A stretch of 64,000 nt of DNA from Mesorhizobium sp. (GTDB lineage: Bacteria > Pseudomonadota > Alphaproteobacteria > Rhizobiales > Rhizobiaceae): positions 1 to 64,000 of the forward strand of contig NZ_JAFKID010000036.1 in assembly GCF_017306545.1 (NCBI RefSeq), given 5' to 3'. This document shows, in pieces, positions 46,100 to 59,822 of this stretch; position 1 is the first letter of the stretch; the number at the start of each line of letters is the position of its first letter. The position numbers were made by a program, and so were the translations under genes. The notes beneath the pieces are model-generated. The model worked only from the letters and a program-made list of their open reading frames with translations, was not told the DNA's origin and ran no database searches.

Positions 46100-47410
46100 T
46101 TAAAAACTGTCTCTCAACCACTGACTTACGCGCTGCAACCGTCCCCCGGTTCCCGTCATCCTGAAGCGGACGCCGCCGAAAGCCGCCTGGCTTTCGAAGC
46201 TTGCCATCTGCTGCGGATAGATGAGCAGTCCGACCGCCGTCGAGAAAGCCGGCCCCTTGGCCGCTTCCGGCAGGCCGGCCACGCCGAGCGGCCGCCCGAC
46301 GCGAACGTTGCGGCCGAGCACGCGCCTGGCGGCTTCGGGCAGGCCGGCGAGTTGGCTGGCGCCGCCCGTCAGCACCACGCGCTTGCCGACCGCATTGCTG
46401 AAACCGGATTTGTTGATGCGCTCGCGCAGCATCTCCAGCGTCTCGTCGATACGGGCGCGGATGATGCGCGTCATTACGGAACGCGGGACCTGCAAGGGCG
46501 CCTCGCCGTCCTCGCCGATCGGCTGGATGCTGATGACGTCGCGGTCGTCGGCGACGCCGGGCAGCGCCGAGCCGTGCATGACCTTGAGCCGTTCCGCCGC
46601 CTCCAGCGACGTGGACAGGCCCTTGGCGAGATCCAGCGTGACGTGGTTGCCGCCGACGGGAATGGCGTCGCCATGCACGAAGCGGCCTTCGGAGAAGACG
46701 GAAATGGTGGTGGTGCCGCCGCCCATGTCGATGCAGGCCGCCCCCATCTCCAGCTCGTCGTCCACCAGCGCCGCAAGCCCGCTGGCATAGGGCGTCGCCA
46801 CCATGCGCTCGACCGACAGGTGCGAGCGGTTGATGGCGAGTTCGATATTGCGCAAGGGTGCGGCGTCGCCGGTCAGCACGTGCATGTCCACGCCGAGCGT
46901 CTCGCCGACCATGCCGCGCGGATCGCGCACGCCGCGCTCGGCGTCGAGCGAAAAAGCGACCGGCAGCGAATGGATGACCTCGCGCTCGGCCCTCAGCGCT
47001 TGCTTGGCCCCGGCACCGAGCACGCGCCGGATATCCGTCTCGTCGACCTCGTGGCCGCCCAGATTGATGGTGGCGCAGAACGTCTCGCTCTTCAGCCGGC
47101 CGGCCGTCATGTTGACGATCAGCGAATCCACGGTCAGCCCCGCCATGCGCTCGGCCGCGTCCACCGCCAGCCGGATGGCATGCTCGGCGCGGTCGAGATC
47201 GACAACGACGCCGGACTTCACGCCCTGCGACTTCTGATGGCCGATGCCGATCACCTGGGCGCGATGCGAGCGGCCACGCAGCAGCTTGCCGTCGTCGCAC
47301 GGCTTCAGCTTCGCCACCACGCAGCAAACCTTGCTGGAGCCGACGTCCAGTACCGTCAGCACGCCGGAGCGCCGCGCCGAGGCATCGCCGTGACCGCCGA
47401 GCAAGTTCAT
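46100..47410 (-). CDS. ftsA: Cell division actin-like protein FtsA
   Basis: 436 residues: VLTVLDVGSSKVCCVVAKL (phosphate 1), the SHI-type 1C subdomain, ACIDMGGGTTTISVFSEG (phosphate 2), VVLTGGASQLAGLPEAA (adenosine loop) and a C-terminal amphipathic helix RLQRVSQWLRDSF for membrane attachment. Tethers FtsZ. ATG 47410 overlaps the ftsQ stop (ATGA). Confidence 0.96.
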   Translation of the reverse strand: MNLLGGHGDASARRSGVLTVLDVGSSKVCCVVAKLKPCDDGKLLRGRSHRAQVIGIGHQKSQGVKSGVVVDLDRAEHAIRLAVDAAERMAGLTVDSLIVNMTAGRLKSETFCATINLGGHEVDETDIRRVLGAGAKQALRAEREVIHSLPVAFSLDAERGVRDPRGMVGETLGVDMHVLTGDAAPLRNIELAINRSHLSVERMVATPYASGLAALVDDELEMGAACIDMGGGTTTISVFSEGRFVHGDAIPVGGNHVTLDLAKGLSTSLEAAERLKVMHGSALPGVADDRDVISIQPIGEDGEAPLQVPRSVMTRIIRARIDETLEMLRERINKSGFSNAVGKRVVLTGGASQLAGLPEAARRVLGRNVRVGRPLGVAGLPEAAKGPAFSTAVGLLIYPQQMASFESQAAFGGVRFRMTGTGGRLQRVSQWLRDSF

Positions 47411-48348
47411 GTCCGTGCCTCCGGCTTGCGCTTGACGGCCTTCGGCTTTTCCTTCAGCGCAGCTTCGCGCGCGCTCGCCGCCTCGGGCGTGAGTTGCAGG
47501 ACCAGCCGGTCGGGAATGCGCATATCGACCGCGGCGACGTCGCGCTCCAGCAGACCGTTGTCATGCTCCATGCGCACCAATGCGGCCAGCGCCCGATCCT
47601 CGCCCTCTTCCGGCAGTTTCACGGTGACCCCGTTGTCGAACTTCAGATCCCAGCGCCGCTCGCCGACGCGGATGTAACCTTTGACCCGCGACGCCAATTC
47701 CGGATAACGGGAGACCTTGGCGACCATGTCGGGAGCGAATTGCGGCGCCCCGGTGCCGACGATGAGCGGCAGCTCCGCCTCCTTGCCGCCGGTATAGGGC
47801 GCGATGATGCGGCCCGACTTCTCGATGACCGAAAGCTTGCCTCCCTGCTGCCAGATGGCGAAGGCCTGGCGCTCGTCGATGCGCACTTCCAGCGTATGCG
47901 GATAGATTTTGCGCACGGCCGCCTGCTCGACCCACGGCAGCGAAGCGATGCGCTCGCGCGCATCTTCCGCGTTGAAGCCGATCAACGAAGTCCAGCCATC
48001 CAGCTCCAGCTTGTCGAGCACGTCGATTTCGGACGTCTGGCGGTTTCCGACCACCTTGATCTGGTCGACGGCAAAGCCGGTGCGCGCGGTTACGCCCTGT
48101 ACGAAGCCGTCGAGATGACCGCCGAGATAGCCGCCGTAGGCGAGGCTCGAAGCGAACAGCAGCGCCGACAGAGCCACTGCCGAATAGGGCGGCGCCTTCA
48201 GGTCATCGTCGCCCAGCCGCGCGATCAGGCGCACCGGCCGGCGCAGCCAGCGCGGCAGCACGAAACGCTCCAACGAAGGGAACACTGAGGAAGCCGAGCG
48301 ACGGCCCGCAGCCCTCCTGCTGTCCTGTCCCCATCTCAACGCAGACAC
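47407..48348 (-). CDS. ftsQ: Cell division protein FtsQ
   Basis: 313-residue bitopic divisome protein: cytoplasmic N-terminus, one membrane helix ([21 protein letters not shown]), a POTRA domain ([21 protein letters not shown]) and the FtsQ domain with [24 protein letters not shown] 48348 was chosen for its GGAGGA site six bases upstream; ATG 48369 lacks one. It overlaps the end of ddlB by 13 bases. Confidence 0.93.
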   Translation of the reverse strand: MSALRWGQDSRRAAGRRSASSVFPSLERFVLPRWLRRPVRLIARLGDDDLKAPPYSAVALSALLFASSLAYGGYLGGHLDGFVQGVTARTGFAVDQIKVVGNRQTSEIDVLDKLELDGWTSLIGFNAEDARERIASLPWVEQAAVRKIYPHTLEVRIDERQAFAIWQQGGKLSVIEKSGRIIAPYTGGKEAELPLIVGTGAPQFAPDMVAKVSRYPELASRVKGYIRVGERRWDLKFDNGVTVKLPEEGEDRALAALVRMEHDNGLLERDVAAVDMRIPDRLVLQLTPEAASAREAALKEKPKAVKRKPEART

Positions 48349-49259
48349 GAAGCGTCCTCCACCATCCAACTCAACAGATCGCCGAACGAGTGTCCCGCTT
48401 GCGCGGCGATTTCAGGCACCAGAGACGTCGGCGTCATGCCCGGCTGAGTATTGATTTCCAGCCACACGACCTCGCCATTTTCCGAATGGCGGTCGTCGTA
48501 GCGGAAGTCCGACCGGGAGACGCCCCGGCAGCCGATAGCTTGGTGAGCCTTGAGCGCCAGTGTCTGTATTTTTTGGTAAATATTCGGTGAAACTTTCGCG
48601 GGGCATTCGTGTTTTGAACCGCCGGCGACGTATTTTGAGTCGTAATCGTAGAAGGAATGGCCGGTCGGGACGATCTCGGTGACGCCGAGCGCCACATCGC
48701 CCATCACCGCACAGGTCAGCTCGCGCCCATGAATGTAGCGCTCGACCATGACCGCCTCGCCATACTTCCACTCGCTCGACGAGATCACCTGCGGCGGATG
48801 CGACTGCCCTTCCTTGACGATGACGACGCCGAAGCTCGATCCTTCGTTGACCGGCTTGACGACATAGGGCGGCTTCATCGGATGCTCGCTGCCGATGGCG
48901 AAACGGTTGACCACCTTCGATTCGGCGACCGGAATGCCGGCCGCCTTCGCGACCTTCTTGGCCTGTTCCTTGTTCATGGCGAGCGCCGAGGCCAGAACAC
49001 CCGAATGCGTATAGGGAAGACCGAGATATTCGAGGATGCCCTGGATGGTGCCGTCCTCGCCGAACGGACCGTGCAGCGCATTGAAGACCGCATCAGGCTT
49101 CAGGCCGGCCAGCACCTCGCCGACATCGCGACCGACATCGACGCGCGTGACCCGGTAGCCCACGGCCTCGAGCGCATCGGAGCACGCCTTGCCGGACGAC
49201 AGCGACACGGGCCGCTCGGAGGAAAACCCTCCCATGAGGACAGCTACATGCTTCGTCAT
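48336..49259 (-). CDS. ddlB: D-alanine--D-alanine ligase
   Basis: 307-residue ATP-grasp enzyme making the D-Ala-D-Ala dipeptide. [63 protein letters not shown], and [20 protein letters not shown] (Mg ligands). ATG 49259 fits the family start. The 262 bp to murB include an AT-rich stretch (GATAAAACTTTGAATAAAAT, about 49454-49473) that could hold a ddlB-ftsQAZ promoter. Confidence 0.95.
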   Translation of the reverse strand: MTKHVAVLMGGFSSERPVSLSSGKACSDALEAVGYRVTRVDVGRDVGEVLAGLKPDAVFNALHGPFGEDGTIQGILEYLGLPYTHSGVLASALAMNKEQAKKVAKAAGIPVAESKVVNRFAIGSEHPMKPPYVVKPVNEGSSFGVVIVKEGQSHPPQVISSSEWKYGEAVMVERYIHGRELTCAVMGDVALGVTEIVPTGHSFYDYDSKYVAGGSKHECPAKVSPNIYQKIQTLALKAHQAIGCRGVSRSDFRYDDRHSENGEVVWLEINTQPGMTPTSLVPEIAAQAGHSFGDLLSWMVEDASCLR

Positions 49260-49521
49260 ACGCCGGTGATCCCCTCTCGCGGCGACCTGCAACCAGTTTC
49301 GAGATCAGAGTCCGAGTCTTCCGGCAGGTGCCCCTTCCGGACGGAAAACGCGCCGTACGCGACGCACGACTCAAATCAGGAAACGCTTCAGGGCAGAGAA
49401 TCAGAGAGTTGATTCCGTGGCAAGTGCCTAGGATTCCGAGAGATTCACTTTCTGATAAAACTTTGAATAAAATCGTCCGAACGGGTTATCGCGGCAACTG
49501 TCGAGACAGGCCGCGCAACCG

Positions 49522-50490
49522 CTACAAGAGCTGCCCGAGGAACTCCTGCACCGCATGCCCCGGCCGGAAATTGCCGATGCGCTTGATCTCCCAATGCAGC
49601 CGGATGCCGGAATTCTCCATCACCCGCGCGCGCACCGTTTCGCCAAGATACTCAAGGTCGTAGCCGGTGGCGCTGCCGGTGTTGATCATGAAGTTGCAGT
49701 GCATCGGCGACATCTGCGCCCCGCCCACCATCAGGCCGCGGCAGCCGGCTTCGTCGATCACTTTCCAGGCCGAATGGCCTTCCGGATTCTTGAAGGTCGA
49801 GCCGCCGGTCTTCTCGCGGATCGGCTGCACCGTCTCACGATGATGCTGGACGGCGTCCATCGCCGCCCTGATGGCGTCTTTGTCTTCCGGGTAGCCCTCG
49901 AACACCGCCGAGGTGAAGATGAAATCGGCCGGAGCGGAGGAATGCCGGTAGGCGTAGCCCATCTCGGCGTTGGACAGCACATGCAGCTTGCCCTGCCGGT
50001 CGAGCGCGCGAACCTCGACCACACGCTCGCGCGTTTCGAGGCCGTTGGCGCCGGCGTTCATCCTGAGCGCGCCGCCGAGGGCACCCGGAATGCCGTGATA
50101 GAAATGAAAACCGCCGATGCCGGACTCCAGCGCCACCGCCGCCAGCCGCTTGTCGGGAAGGGCTGCGCCGGCGCGGATGCGTATCGGCGAAACGACGTCC
50201 GCCTGTCCGAATCCCTTCGCCGAAAGCCTGACGACAAATCCCTCGATGCCGCCGTCGCGCACCAGGAGGTTGGAGCCGATGCCGACGATGGTGAGCGGGA
50301 TTTCCGCCGGCACCGCTTTCAGGAAGGCGGCGAGATCGTCCTCGTCGGCCGGCTGGAACAGGGCGTCCGCCAGGCCGCCGGCACGGAACCAGGTGATCTT
50401 GTCCATCTCGGCGTTTGGCGTGACACGGCCGCGCAGGCCGGCCAGCCTGTCGTCCAGCGAGGCAAGCAGCTTTTCGCCGCGCGTCGTCAT
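49522..50490 (-). CDS. murB: UDP-N-acetylenolpyruvoylglucosamine reductase
   Basis: 322-residue FAD enzyme making UDP-MurNAc. FAD domain with [22 protein letters not shown] and [28 protein letters not shown]; catalytic Ser/Lys region [14 protein letters not shown]; closing [22 protein letters not shown]. It is separated from murC by 166 bp containing a palindromic element, so it may need its own promoter or read through. Confidence 0.95.
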   Translation of the reverse strand: MTTRGEKLLASLDDRLAGLRGRVTPNAEMDKITWFRAGGLADALFQPADEDDLAAFLKAVPAEIPLTIVGIGSNLLVRDGGIEGFVVRLSAKGFGQADVVSPIRIRAGAALPDKRLAAVALESGIGGFHFYHGIPGALGGALRMNAGANGLETRERVVEVRALDRQGKLHVLSNAEMGYAYRHSSAPADFIFTSAVFEGYPEDKDAIRAAMDAVQHHRETVQPIREKTGGSTFKNPEGHSAWKVIDEAGCRGLMVGGAQMSPMHCNFMINTGSATGYDLEYLGETVRARVMENSGIRLHWEIKRIGNFRPGHAVQEFLGQLL

Positions 50491-50518
50491 GGTCAGTGCT
50501 CCAGCATGGGAACGGCAG

Positions 50519-50630
50519 CGCTGCCCCTCACCCTTACCCTCTCCCCGTGAAGGACGGGGAGAGGGAGGCGCCGACGTTGGCGATCCCCCGCTCCCCGCTT
50601 GCGGGGAAAGGGCAAGGGTGAGGGGCGCTT
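50519..50630. repeat. Composite palindromic element between murC and murB
   Basis: Outer arms GCTGCCCCTCACCCTTACCC (50519 on) and GGGCAAGGGTGAGGGGCGC (to 50628), with two inner palindromes CTCTCCCCGTGAAGGACGGGGAGAG-like and CGCTCCCCGCTTGCGGGGAA. The left half matches the reversed right half of the uvrD element almost base for base. It lies within the dcw transcript path. Confidence 0.88.
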
Positions 50631-50656
50631 CTTCGCAGACGAATGCAGGAGCACGG

Positions 50657-52069
50657 TCACTCAGGCGCTCCCGACCCGTTCAGTTCCTTCGGCAGCGCAT
50701 AGGCCCACTGGGTGATGTTGCCGGCGCCGAGGAAGACGACGAAGTCGCCGGGTTTTGCGATTTCGCGCACGATCGGCGCGATCGCCGCCGGGCCGTCGAT
50801 ATAGCGCGCGTCGCGATGGCCGCCCGAGCGGATGCGCGACACCAGCGCCTCGCCCGTCACGCCCTCGATCGGATCTTCGCCAGCCGTATAGACCGGCGCA
50901 ACCATCACGGTGTCGGCGTCGTTGAAGCAGGCGGCGAACTCGTCGAACAGGTCGTGCAGACGGGTGAAGCGATGCGGCTGCGCGATGGCGATGATGCGCC
51001 CCTTGGTGGCGTCGCGCGCCGCCTTCAGCACCGCCTTGATCTCGACCGGATGGTGGCCGTAGTCGTCGAACACCTCCACCCCGTTCCACGAACCGGTGTG
51101 GGTGAAGCGCCGCTTGACACCGCCGAAGGACGACAGCCCCTTGCGGATCGACTCTTCCGAAATGCCGAGTTCGTTCGCCACGGCAATCGCGGCGGTGGCG
51201 TTGGAGACGTTGTGGCGCCCCGGCATCGGCAGGCGCAGGCCGGCGATGGTCTTGTCGGCGCCGGTCTTGCGGTTGCGGATGGCGACGTCGAAGAGCGAGG
51301 CAGCGCCATCCATGCGATGATTGACGAAGCGCACGTCCGCCTGCGCGTTGCCGCCATAGGTGACGACGCGACGGTCTTCGATGCGCGCCACCAGCGCCTG
51401 CACTTCCGGATGGTCGGTGCACATGACGCCGAAGCCGTAGAACGGCACGTTCTCGACGAATTGGCGGAACGCTTCGCGCACGGCATCGAACGAACCGTAA
51501 TGATCGAGGTGCTCGGGATCGATATTGGTGACGACGGCGATGTCGGCCGGCAGCTTCAGGAAGGTGCCGTCGCTCTCGTCGGCTTCCACCACCATCCAGT
51601 CGCCGGCGCCCATGCGCGCATTGGTGCCGTAGGCGTTGATGATACCGCCGTTGATGACGGTGGGGTCGAGCCCGCCGGCTTCGAGCAGCGTCGCCACCAT
51701 GGAGGTGGTCGTCGTCTTGCCATGCGTGCCGCCGATGGCGACCGCATTGCCGAAGCGCATCAGTTCGGCCAGCATCTCGGCGCGGCGCACGATGGGCAGG
51801 AGCTTTTCGCGCGCGGCCGCGAGTTCCGGATTGGATTTCTTGATGGCGGTGGAAACCACCACAACTTCGGCATCGCCGAGATTCTCCGGCCGGTGGCCGA
51901 CGAAGCACTCGATGCCCTTTTCGCGCAGGCGCTGCACATTGGCGCCGTCGGCCTGGTCCGAGCCCTGCACATGGTAGCCGAGGTTATGCAGCGCCTCTGC
52001 GATGCCGCTCATGCCGATGCCGCCGATGCCGATGAAATGCACGAGGCCTATAGTCTGCGGCATTTTCAT
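50657..52069 (-). CDS. murC: UDP-N-acetylmuramate--L-alanine ligase
   Basis: 470 residues, first of the Mur ligases. N-terminal Rossmann [23 protein letters not shown] site [26 protein letters not shown], and [12 protein letters not shown]-like [13 protein letters not shown]-terminal domain [19 protein letters not shown] 52069 overlaps the murG stop (ATGA). Confidence 0.96.
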   Translation of the reverse strand: MKMPQTIGLVHFIGIGGIGMSGIAEALHNLGYHVQGSDQADGANVQRLREKGIECFVGHRPENLGDAEVVVVSTAIKKSNPELAAAREKLLPIVRRAEMLAELMRFGNAVAIGGTHGKTTTTSMVATLLEAGGLDPTVINGGIINAYGTNARMGAGDWMVVEADESDGTFLKLPADIAVVTNIDPEHLDHYGSFDAVREAFRQFVENVPFYGFGVMCTDHPEVQALVARIEDRRVVTYGGNAQADVRFVNHRMDGAASLFDVAIRNRKTGADKTIAGLRLPMPGRHNVSNATAAIAVANELGISEESIRKGLSSFGGVKRRFTHTGSWNGVEVFDDYGHHPVEIKAVLKAARDATKGRIIAIAQPHRFTRLHDLFDEFAACFNDADTVMVAPVYTAGEDPIEGVTGEALVSRIRSGGHRDARYIDGPAAIAPIVREIAKPGDFVVFLGAGNITQWAYALPKELNGSGAPE

Positions 52070-53193
52070 GCGCGCTCTTCCTTCCTGAATGTCTCGATGG
52101 ATTTGCGCGCCGCAATAGCCTCTGTGAGATCGGCGAGCAACCGGGCGGCGTCCGGCTTTCCGGCCGATTTCGCCGCCGCGGCCATTGCCGAAAGGCGCGG
52201 GCTGTCGTCCATCAGCGCCCCGACCAGCTCGGCGATGCGCTCCGGCGTCAGCGTCGATTGCGGATGCACTTCGGCTCCGCCCGCCGCGGCGAGTGCCGCC
52301 GCATTGGCCGCCTGATCGTGGTCGAGCGCATACGGATAGGGCACGAACAGCGCCGGCCGGCCGATGACGGCGACCTCGGAAACGGTGGAGGCGCCGGAGC
52401 GCGACATCACAAGATGCGCCGCCGCGATGCGCTCCGCCATATTGGTGAAGAAGGGCGAGACTTCCGCCGCGACGCCCAGTTCGGCATAGGCTGCCTTGAC
52501 GCGCCCGACGTCGTCGGCGCGCGCCTGCTGGGTGACGACGAGCCGCCCGCGCTGCTCCGGCGAAAGCAAGGCGATGGCGGTCGGCACCGCATCGGAGAAG
52601 AATTGCGCGCCCTGACTGCCGCCGAACACCAGGAACCGGAACGGCTCGCCGGCACCGGAGGAGGCGTAAGCCGTCGCGGCGGCCTCGATCACGGCGGGGC
52701 GCACCGGATTGCCGGTCGTCACCGTCTTGTCGCCGAAGGCGCCCTGCCCTTGCGGCAGGAACCCACCGGCAATGGCGTCGACACGGCCGGCCAGCGCCCG
52801 GTTGGCGCGCCCCATCACCGCGTTCTGCTCATGAACCAGCGTCGGCACCTTGCGCCGCGTCGCCGCATAGACAGGCGGCAGCGTCGGATAGCCGCCGAAA
52901 CCGACGACGGCCTCGGGCTTGATACGCGCGATGAAGGCGGACGCTTGCCTGACGCCGCGCCAGATCGCCCACAGCGCGCGCGCCAACGCCAGCGGGTTTT
53001 TCGAGCCGATGGTGGCCGAACCGACGGTATGGATGGACGAGGCCGGAAAATTACCGGTGAAGCGGCCGACGCGGTCGTCGGTCGCCAGATGCACGGCCCA
53101 GCCCCGCTCCTTGAGTTCATGCGCCAGCGCCTCGGCCGGAAACAGGTGTCCGCCGGTCCCCCCGGCCGCCAAAAGAATGATGCCCTTTGCCAT
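52066..53193 (-). CDS. murG: Lipid II synthase MurG
   Basis: 375-residue membrane-associated GT28 glycosyltransferase adding GlcNAc to lipid [22 protein letters not shown] at the N-terminus, [31 protein letters not shown] and the UDP-binding [25 protein letters not shown]. It lies 10 bp after ftsW. Confidence 0.96.
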   Translation of the reverse strand: MAKGIILLAAGGTGGHLFPAEALAHELKERGWAVHLATDDRVGRFTGNFPASSIHTVGSATIGSKNPLALARALWAIWRGVRQASAFIARIKPEAVVGFGGYPTLPPVYAATRRKVPTLVHEQNAVMGRANRALAGRVDAIAGGFLPQGQGAFGDKTVTTGNPVRPAVIEAAATAYASSGAGEPFRFLVFGGSQGAQFFSDAVPTAIALLSPEQRGRLVVTQQARADDVGRVKAAYAELGVAAEVSPFFTNMAERIAAAHLVMSRSGASTVSEVAVIGRPALFVPYPYALDHDQAANAAALAAAGGAEVHPQSTLTPERIAELVGALMDDSPRLSAMAAAAKSAGKPDAARLLADLTEAIAARKSIETFRKEERA

Positions 53194-53203
53194 CTCTGCC
53201 TTA

Positions 53204-54363
53204 TCATTCCGCCGGCAGACTGCGCTGCACGAAGTCGAGCATGCCGATCTGCTTACGCCTTTCAGGCTTGCGGCGCGTCAGCGCCAGAACCATGCCCATC
53301 GAGATGGCGATGGCGATCTGCGAGGAGCCGCCGTAGGAGATGAAGGGCAGCGTCATGCCCTTGGCCGGCATCAGTTGCAGGTTCACGCACATGTTGATCA
53401 TCGATTGCAGGCCGAAAACCGTCACCAGTCCGCCGATGGCATAGCGGGTGAAATCGTCATGCTCCTTCAGCGCCGTGTTCAGGCCGCGCAGCACGATAAA
53501 GGCGAAGATCGACATGATGAAGAAGCACATGATGAGGCCGTATTCCTCGCCGGCCACGGCGAAGACGAAGTCGGCGTGGCTGTCGGGGATGACCCGCTTG
53601 ATCGTGCCCTCGCCCGGCCCGACGCCGAACCAGCCGCCGTTGATGAGCGCTTCCTTGCCCATGTCCACCTGGAAGGTATCGCCCTCGCCGGTGAGGAACT
53701 TGTCGATGCGCAGCGCCACGTGCGGAAACACCGAATAGGCCGCGAAGATGCCGCCGACGCCGGCCGCGCCGAGAAGCACGATCCAAAGCCACGACAGGCC
53801 GGCCATGAAGAACATGACGCCCCAGGTGCCCGTTACCAGCATGGTCTGGCCGAGGTCGGGCTGCGCGACCAGCAATGCCAGCACCAGCACAAGCAGGATC
53901 ATGGCGAGCACGTTGCCGGGAATGTCGGCCTGACGCTTGTGCTCGGAAAACAGCCAGGCGCAGATGACGACGAAGGCCGGCTTGAGGAATTCCGACGGCT
54001 GGATCGACAGGCCGGCGAGCGACACCCAGCGCCGCGCGCCCTTCACTTCGACACCGACATAGAGCACCGCCACCATCAGCACCAACATCACCGCCAGCAT
54101 GACGATGGCCATGCGCCGGATCTGGCGCGCGTCGAGGAAGGAGACCGCCAGCATCGCGCCGAGCGCCAGCACGGTGAAGACGATCTGACGGGTGGCGAAG
54201 TGGAACGGATCGAGGCCGATGCGCTGCGCCACCGCGGGGCTCGCCGCAAAGGACAAAACGATGCCCAGACCCATCAGCGAGAGGAACGCCGCCAGGAACC
54301 AGCGGTCGATCGTCCACCACCACATGGCGACGGGGCTTCTGTCGAGGCGGCTTGCCTGTGCCA

Positions 54364-54364
<1 letters not shown>
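53204..54364 (-). CDS. ftsW: SEDS-family peptidoglycan polymerase FtsW
   Basis: 386 residues, ten membrane helices. Signatures: [20 protein letters not shown] (with the conserved QPSEF/K region), [17 protein letters not shown] (catalytic Asp), and [20 protein letters not shown]. Works with FtsI in septal glycan synthesis. Start and murD stop overlap (TAATG). Confidence 0.96.
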
Positions 54365-55764
<1,400 letters not shown>

Positions 55765-55772
55765 GGAAATGC

Positions 55773-56855
55773 CTATCTCAGCTTGAGGGTGGAAAGGCCG
55801 ATCAGGGCGAGCATGACGGCGACGATCCAGAAGCGGATCACCACCTGGCTCTCGGTCCAGCCGAGCTTTTCGAAATGGTGATGGATGGGCGCCATCAGGA
55901 AGACGCGCTTGCCCGTCATCTTGAAGTAGCCGACCTGGATGATGACCGACAGGATTTCGACGACGAACAGGCCGCCGACGATGACCAGCACGATCTCGTG
56001 CTTGGTGGAAACCGCGACGGCGCCGATCAAGCCGCCCAGCGCCAGCGAGCCGGTGTCGCCCATGAAGATGGCGGCGGGCGGCGCGTTGAACCACAGGAAG
56101 CCGAGGCCGGCGCCGATGACGGCGCCGAGGATGACGGCGAGCTCGCCCGTGCCTGGCACGAAATGGATTTGCAGATACTCGGCGAACACCGCGTTGCCCG
56201 ACAGGTAGGAGATGACGCCGAAGGAGGCGGCCGCGATCATGATCGGCACGATCGCCAACCCGTCCAGCCCGTCCGTCAGGTTCACCGCGTTGCCGGCGCC
56301 GACCATGACGAACGCGGCAAACGGAATGAAGAACCAGCCGAGATTGATGATGAGTTCCTTGGCGAACGGAAAGGCCAGAGACGAGGAGAACGGCTCGAGC
56401 CCGGCGCGCATGATGACGAGAGCGGCGATGCCGGCGATGAGGAATTCCAGCGCCAGCCGCGCCTTGCCGGAAAAGCCCAGATGCGACTGCTTGGTGACTT
56501 TCAGATAGTCGTCGTAGAAGCCGATGCCGCCGAAGCCGATCATCACGAAAAGCACCACCCAGACGTAGACGCTGGTGAGGTTCGCCCACAAAAGCGAGGA
56601 ACCGATGATGCCGGTGAGGATCATCAGGCCGCCCATGGTCGGCGTGCCGGCCTTCTTGAAATGCGTCTGCGGCCCGTCGGCGCGGATCGGCTGGCCTTTG
56701 CCCTGGCGCACGCGCAGCGAATTGATGATCGCCGGGCCGAAGATGAAGACGATCAGCGCTGAGGTGATCAGCGCCCCGCCGGTGCGGAAGGTGATGTAGC
56801 GAAAGACGTTGAACACTGTGTGATGTTCGGCGAAATCGACGAGAAGCGTCAGCAT
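55773..56855 (-). CDS. mraY: Phospho-MurNAc-pentapeptide transferase
   Basis: 360 residues, ten membrane helices, makes lipid [15 protein letters not shown], the Asp pair [36 protein letters not shown] (third catalytic Asp), [11 protein letters not shown] and [17 protein letters not shown]. Family length. 16 bp downstream of murF. Confidence 0.97.
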   Translation of the reverse strand: MLTLLVDFAEHHTVFNVFRYITFRTGGALITSALIVFIFGPAIINSLRVRQGKGQPIRADGPQTHFKKAGTPTMGGLMILTGIIGSSLLWANLTSVYVWVVLFVMIGFGGIGFYDDYLKVTKQSHLGFSGKARLALEFLIAGIAALVIMRAGLEPFSSSLAFPFAKELIINLGWFFIPFAAFVMVGAGNAVNLTDGLDGLAIVPIMIAAASFGVISYLSGNAVFAEYLQIHFVPGTGELAVILGAVIGAGLGFLWFNAPPAAIFMGDTGSLALGGLIGAVAVSTKHEIVLVIVGGLFVVEILSVIIQVGYFKMTGKRVFLMAPIHHHFEKLGWTESQVVIRFWIVAVMLALIGLSTLKLR

Positions 56856-56871
56856 TTGACCCCCGGCCGCC

Positions 56872-58299
56872 TCAGGCCCGTTTCTGGGCTTCGGCGGAAA
56901 ACCTGTTGAGCAGTATGTCCACCAGCTTCGCGAAGCCGATGCCCTTCGATGACTTGACCATCACCACGTCGCCGGGCCTGAGCGCCTCGAACAGAACGGG
57001 TTTCAGGTCCTCGGCCGTCGCTTTCAGCGTCACGGCCGTTCCGGCCGGCAGCGCGGCGGCGAGGCTCTCCATATGCGGGCCGGCCAGCAGAACGAGATCG
57101 GCGCCGGCGTCCACGACCGGTTCGGCCAGTGCGGCATGCAGTTTCTGCGACTGGGCACCGAGTTCCAGCATGTCGCCGAGCACGGCCACGCGCCGCCCGC
57201 CTTCCGGCACGGGCGTCGCCTTGAGCAGCGCGAGCGCGGCCCGCATCGAGGCGGGATTGGCGTTGTAGCTCTCGTCGATCAGCGTGATCGGTCCCTTCGG
57301 GTGCGGCAGGACATGGCGCCGGCCCCGCCCCTGCTCGGCTTCGAGGTCGCCGAGCGCGAGCGCCGCCTTGGCGACGTCGGCGCCGACGAGATGGGCGGCG
57401 CCCAGTACGGCCAGCGCGTTCTGGACGATGTGACGGCCCGGCGCGCCGACCCGCGCGACGATCTCCTTGCCGCCGATCCTGGCGGTCATGATCGAATGGT
57501 CGGCTTCCAGCGCACAGTTAACCAGCCGATAGGTCGAGCGGGCGTTCTCGCCGAAGCCGTAGACATGCTCGGCGCCTGCGGCCCGCGCCATCTTCTCCAG
57601 CATCTTCCAGCGCGAATCGTCGCGGTTGAGAAGTGCGGCGCCGCCCGGCTCCAGCCCTTCGAAAATCTCGGCCTTGGCCTCGGCGATCTCGTCGAGGCTG
57701 CGGAAGAAGCCGAGATGGGCGGCGGCGATGGCGGTGACGATCGCCACATGCGGGCGCACCATCTTGACCAGCGGCCGGATCTCGCCCGGATGGTTCATGC
57801 CGATCTCGAACACGGCATAGGCGCAGTCGGCCGGCATGCGCGCCAGCGTCAGCGGCACGCCCCAATGATTGTTGAACGACGCCGCCGATGCATGCACCGT
57901 GCCGACGGCGGACAGAACGTGCCGCAGCGCTTCCTTGGTGGTCGTCTTGCCGACGGACCCGGTGACGGCGACGATCCTGGCCTGGTTGCGCTCGCGCGCC
58001 GCCAGTCCCAGCCGCTCCATTGCGGCCAACACGTCCGGTACGACGATCATCGGCGCGGTCAGCCGGCCGAGCGCCGGCAGCTTGCCTTCGGCCACCACCA
58101 GCACCCCCGCCCCTGCCTTGACGGCGGCGGTGGCGAAGTCGTGACCGTCCATCGCCTCGCCCTTGATGGCGAAGAAGGCTTCGCCGGGCTTCAGCGTGCG
58201 GCTGTCGATGGAGATGCCGGAAATGCCTGCCGGCATCGACCCGATAGGCCGTCCGCCCATCGCCGCGATCATCGCATCGGAGGTCCACAGATGGCTCAT
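56872..58299 (-). CDS. murF: UDP-MurNAc-tripeptide--D-alanyl-D-alanine ligase
   Basis: 475 residues: [76 protein letters not shown] and [17 protein letters not shown]. Adds D-Ala-D-Ala. ATG 58299 overlaps the murE stop (ATGA). Confidence 0.96.
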   Translation of the reverse strand: MSHLWTSDAMIAAMGGRPIGSMPAGISGISIDSRTLKPGEAFFAIKGEAMDGHDFATAAVKAGAGVLVVAEGKLPALGRLTAPMIVVPDVLAAMERLGLAARERNQARIVAVTGSVGKTTTKEALRHVLSAVGTVHASAASFNNHWGVPLTLARMPADCAYAVFEIGMNHPGEIRPLVKMVRPHVAIVTAIAAAHLGFFRSLDEIAEAKAEIFEGLEPGGAALLNRDDSRWKMLEKMARAAGAEHVYGFGENARSTYRLVNCALEADHSIMTARIGGKEIVARVGAPGRHIVQNALAVLGAAHLVGADVAKAALALGDLEAEQGRGRRHVLPHPKGPITLIDESYNANPASMRAALALLKATPVPEGGRRVAVLGDMLELGAQSQKLHAALAEPVVDAGADLVLLAGPHMESLAAALPAGTAVTLKATAEDLKPVLFEALRPGDVVMVKSSKGIGFAKLVDILLNRFSAEAQKRA

Positions 58300-59744
58300 G
58301 CGGCGCGCTCCGCCAGCGCCGCGCGCACCTCGGCATGATCGGAGAACGGCAGGGTCTGCGCGCCGACCGTCTGGCCTTCCTCATGCCCCTTGCCGGCGAC
58401 GATGAGGGTATCGCCGGCCTCCAGCATCGCCACCGCCTCGTGGATCGCCTTGCGGCGGTCGCCAATCTCGACGGCGCCGGGCGCGGCGGCCATGATGGCG
58501 GCGCGGATTTCGGCCGGCACTTCGGAGCGCGGATTGTCGTCGGTGACGATGACGACGTCGGCCAGCCGCGTCGCGATCTCGCCCATGATCGGCCTTTTTC
58601 CCCGGTCGCGATCACCGCCGCAGCCGAAGACGACGACGACGCGGCCGGTGGTGAAGGGGCGCACCGAGGCCAGCACGTTCTCAAGCGCGTCCGGCTTGTG
58701 CGCGTAGTCGACATAGACCGGCGCGCCGGCAGCGGTAGTGCCGACCAGGTCGAGCCGGCCCGGAGCGCCCTTGAGCTTTTCCAGCGCGGCAAGCGCGGCG
58801 CCGGCCGGCGTGCCGGCGGCAATCGCCAGCCCGGCGGCGACAAGCGCGTTGGATATCTGGAAATCGCCGGCCAACGGCAGATCGATCTCCGAAATCAGGC
58901 CGTCATGCTCGATCTCGGCGCGTTGGCGATGGCGTTCGTGCTCGACGCGCTTCAGGGTAAGGAAAGCGCCATTGCGGCCGACCGTCAGCACGGCGAGCCC
59001 TGCTGCCTTCGCCGCCGCAATGGTCGGCGCCGACCACGGATCGTCGGCAAAAATCACGGCCGGCGCGCCCTTCGGCAGCAAAGTGTCGAACAGGCGCAAC
59101 TTGGCGCGGTGATAGTCCTCCACCGTGGGATGGTAGTCCATATGGTCGCGGCCGAGATTGGTGAAGGCGCCGGCGGCGAGTTTCACGCCGTCCAGCCGGC
59201 GCTGGTCGAGGCCGTGGCTGGAAGCTTCCATCGAGGCATGGGTGACGCCCGCGTCAGCCAGTTCGGCGAGCAGCTTGTGGAGCGCCACCGGGTCGGGCGT
59301 GGTCAGCGAGCCGTATTCGTTGCGGCCGGGCGCGACGACGCCGGTCGTGCCGATGGAGGCTGCGGAAAAGCCCGCCTGCTCCCAGATCTGGCGGGTGAAG
59401 GCGGCGACCGACGTCTTGCCGCTGGTGCCGGTGACGGCCACCATCGTCCTGGGTTGCCGCCCAAAGAAGCGTGCCGCCGAAAGCGCCAGCGCCAGACGCG
59501 GATCGGCGGCGTGCAGTACAGGGATCGTCAGGTCGGAAAGGACGGCTCCCGCGGCGGCAGCCACCGCCGCTGCGCCGCGCCGCGCGGCATCCGCGGCATA
59601 GCTGCCGCCGTCGGCCTTCGTTCCATGCAGCGCGAAGAACAGGTTGCCGGGCTGGACCTGGCGGGAATCCGACGACAGTCCGGTAATCGCGACGTCGGCA
59701 AACCCCTCGACAGGCAGGATACCGGCTAGATCTTTGAGCTTCAT
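58296..59744 (-). CDS. murE: UDP-MurNAc-L-Ala-D-Glu--meso-diaminopimelate ligase
   Basis: 482 residues: [72 protein letters not shown] and [18 protein letters not shown]. The DNPR motif predicts meso-diaminopimelate rather than lysine as substrate. ATG 59744 is the family start ([11 protein letters not shown]). Confidence 0.96.
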   Translation of the reverse strand: MKLKDLAGILPVEGFADVAITGLSSDSRQVQPGNLFFALHGTKADGGSYAADAARRGAAAVAAAAGAVLSDLTIPVLHAADPRLALALSAARFFGRQPRTMVAVTGTSGKTSVAAFTRQIWEQAGFSAASIGTTGVVAPGRNEYGSLTTPDPVALHKLLAELADAGVTHASMEASSHGLDQRRLDGVKLAAGAFTNLGRDHMDYHPTVEDYHRAKLRLFDTLLPKGAPAVIFADDPWSAPTIAAAKAAGLAVLTVGRNGAFLTLKRVEHERHRQRAEIEHDGLISEIDLPLAGDFQISNALVAAGLAIAAGTPAGAALAALEKLKGAPGRLDLVGTTAAGAPVYVDYAHKPDALENVLASVRPFTTGRVVVVFGCGGDRDRGKRPIMGEIATRLADVVIVTDDNPRSEVPAEIRAAIMAAAPGAVEIGDRRKAIHEAVAMLEAGDTLIVAGKGHEEGQTVGAQTLPFSDHAEVRAALAERAA

Positions 59745-59822
59745 GGAAATCGCAAACTCACAAATTCGCTTGAACAAGGCGCCGGCGGTCCCCTCCGCGC
59801 CCGCATGTCTGGATATTGAGAA

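Noticed and set aside
44357-47677. A 1106-codon open frame on the + strand
   Set aside because: Antisense to ftsZ and ftsA; no family similarity and shadow-type composition.
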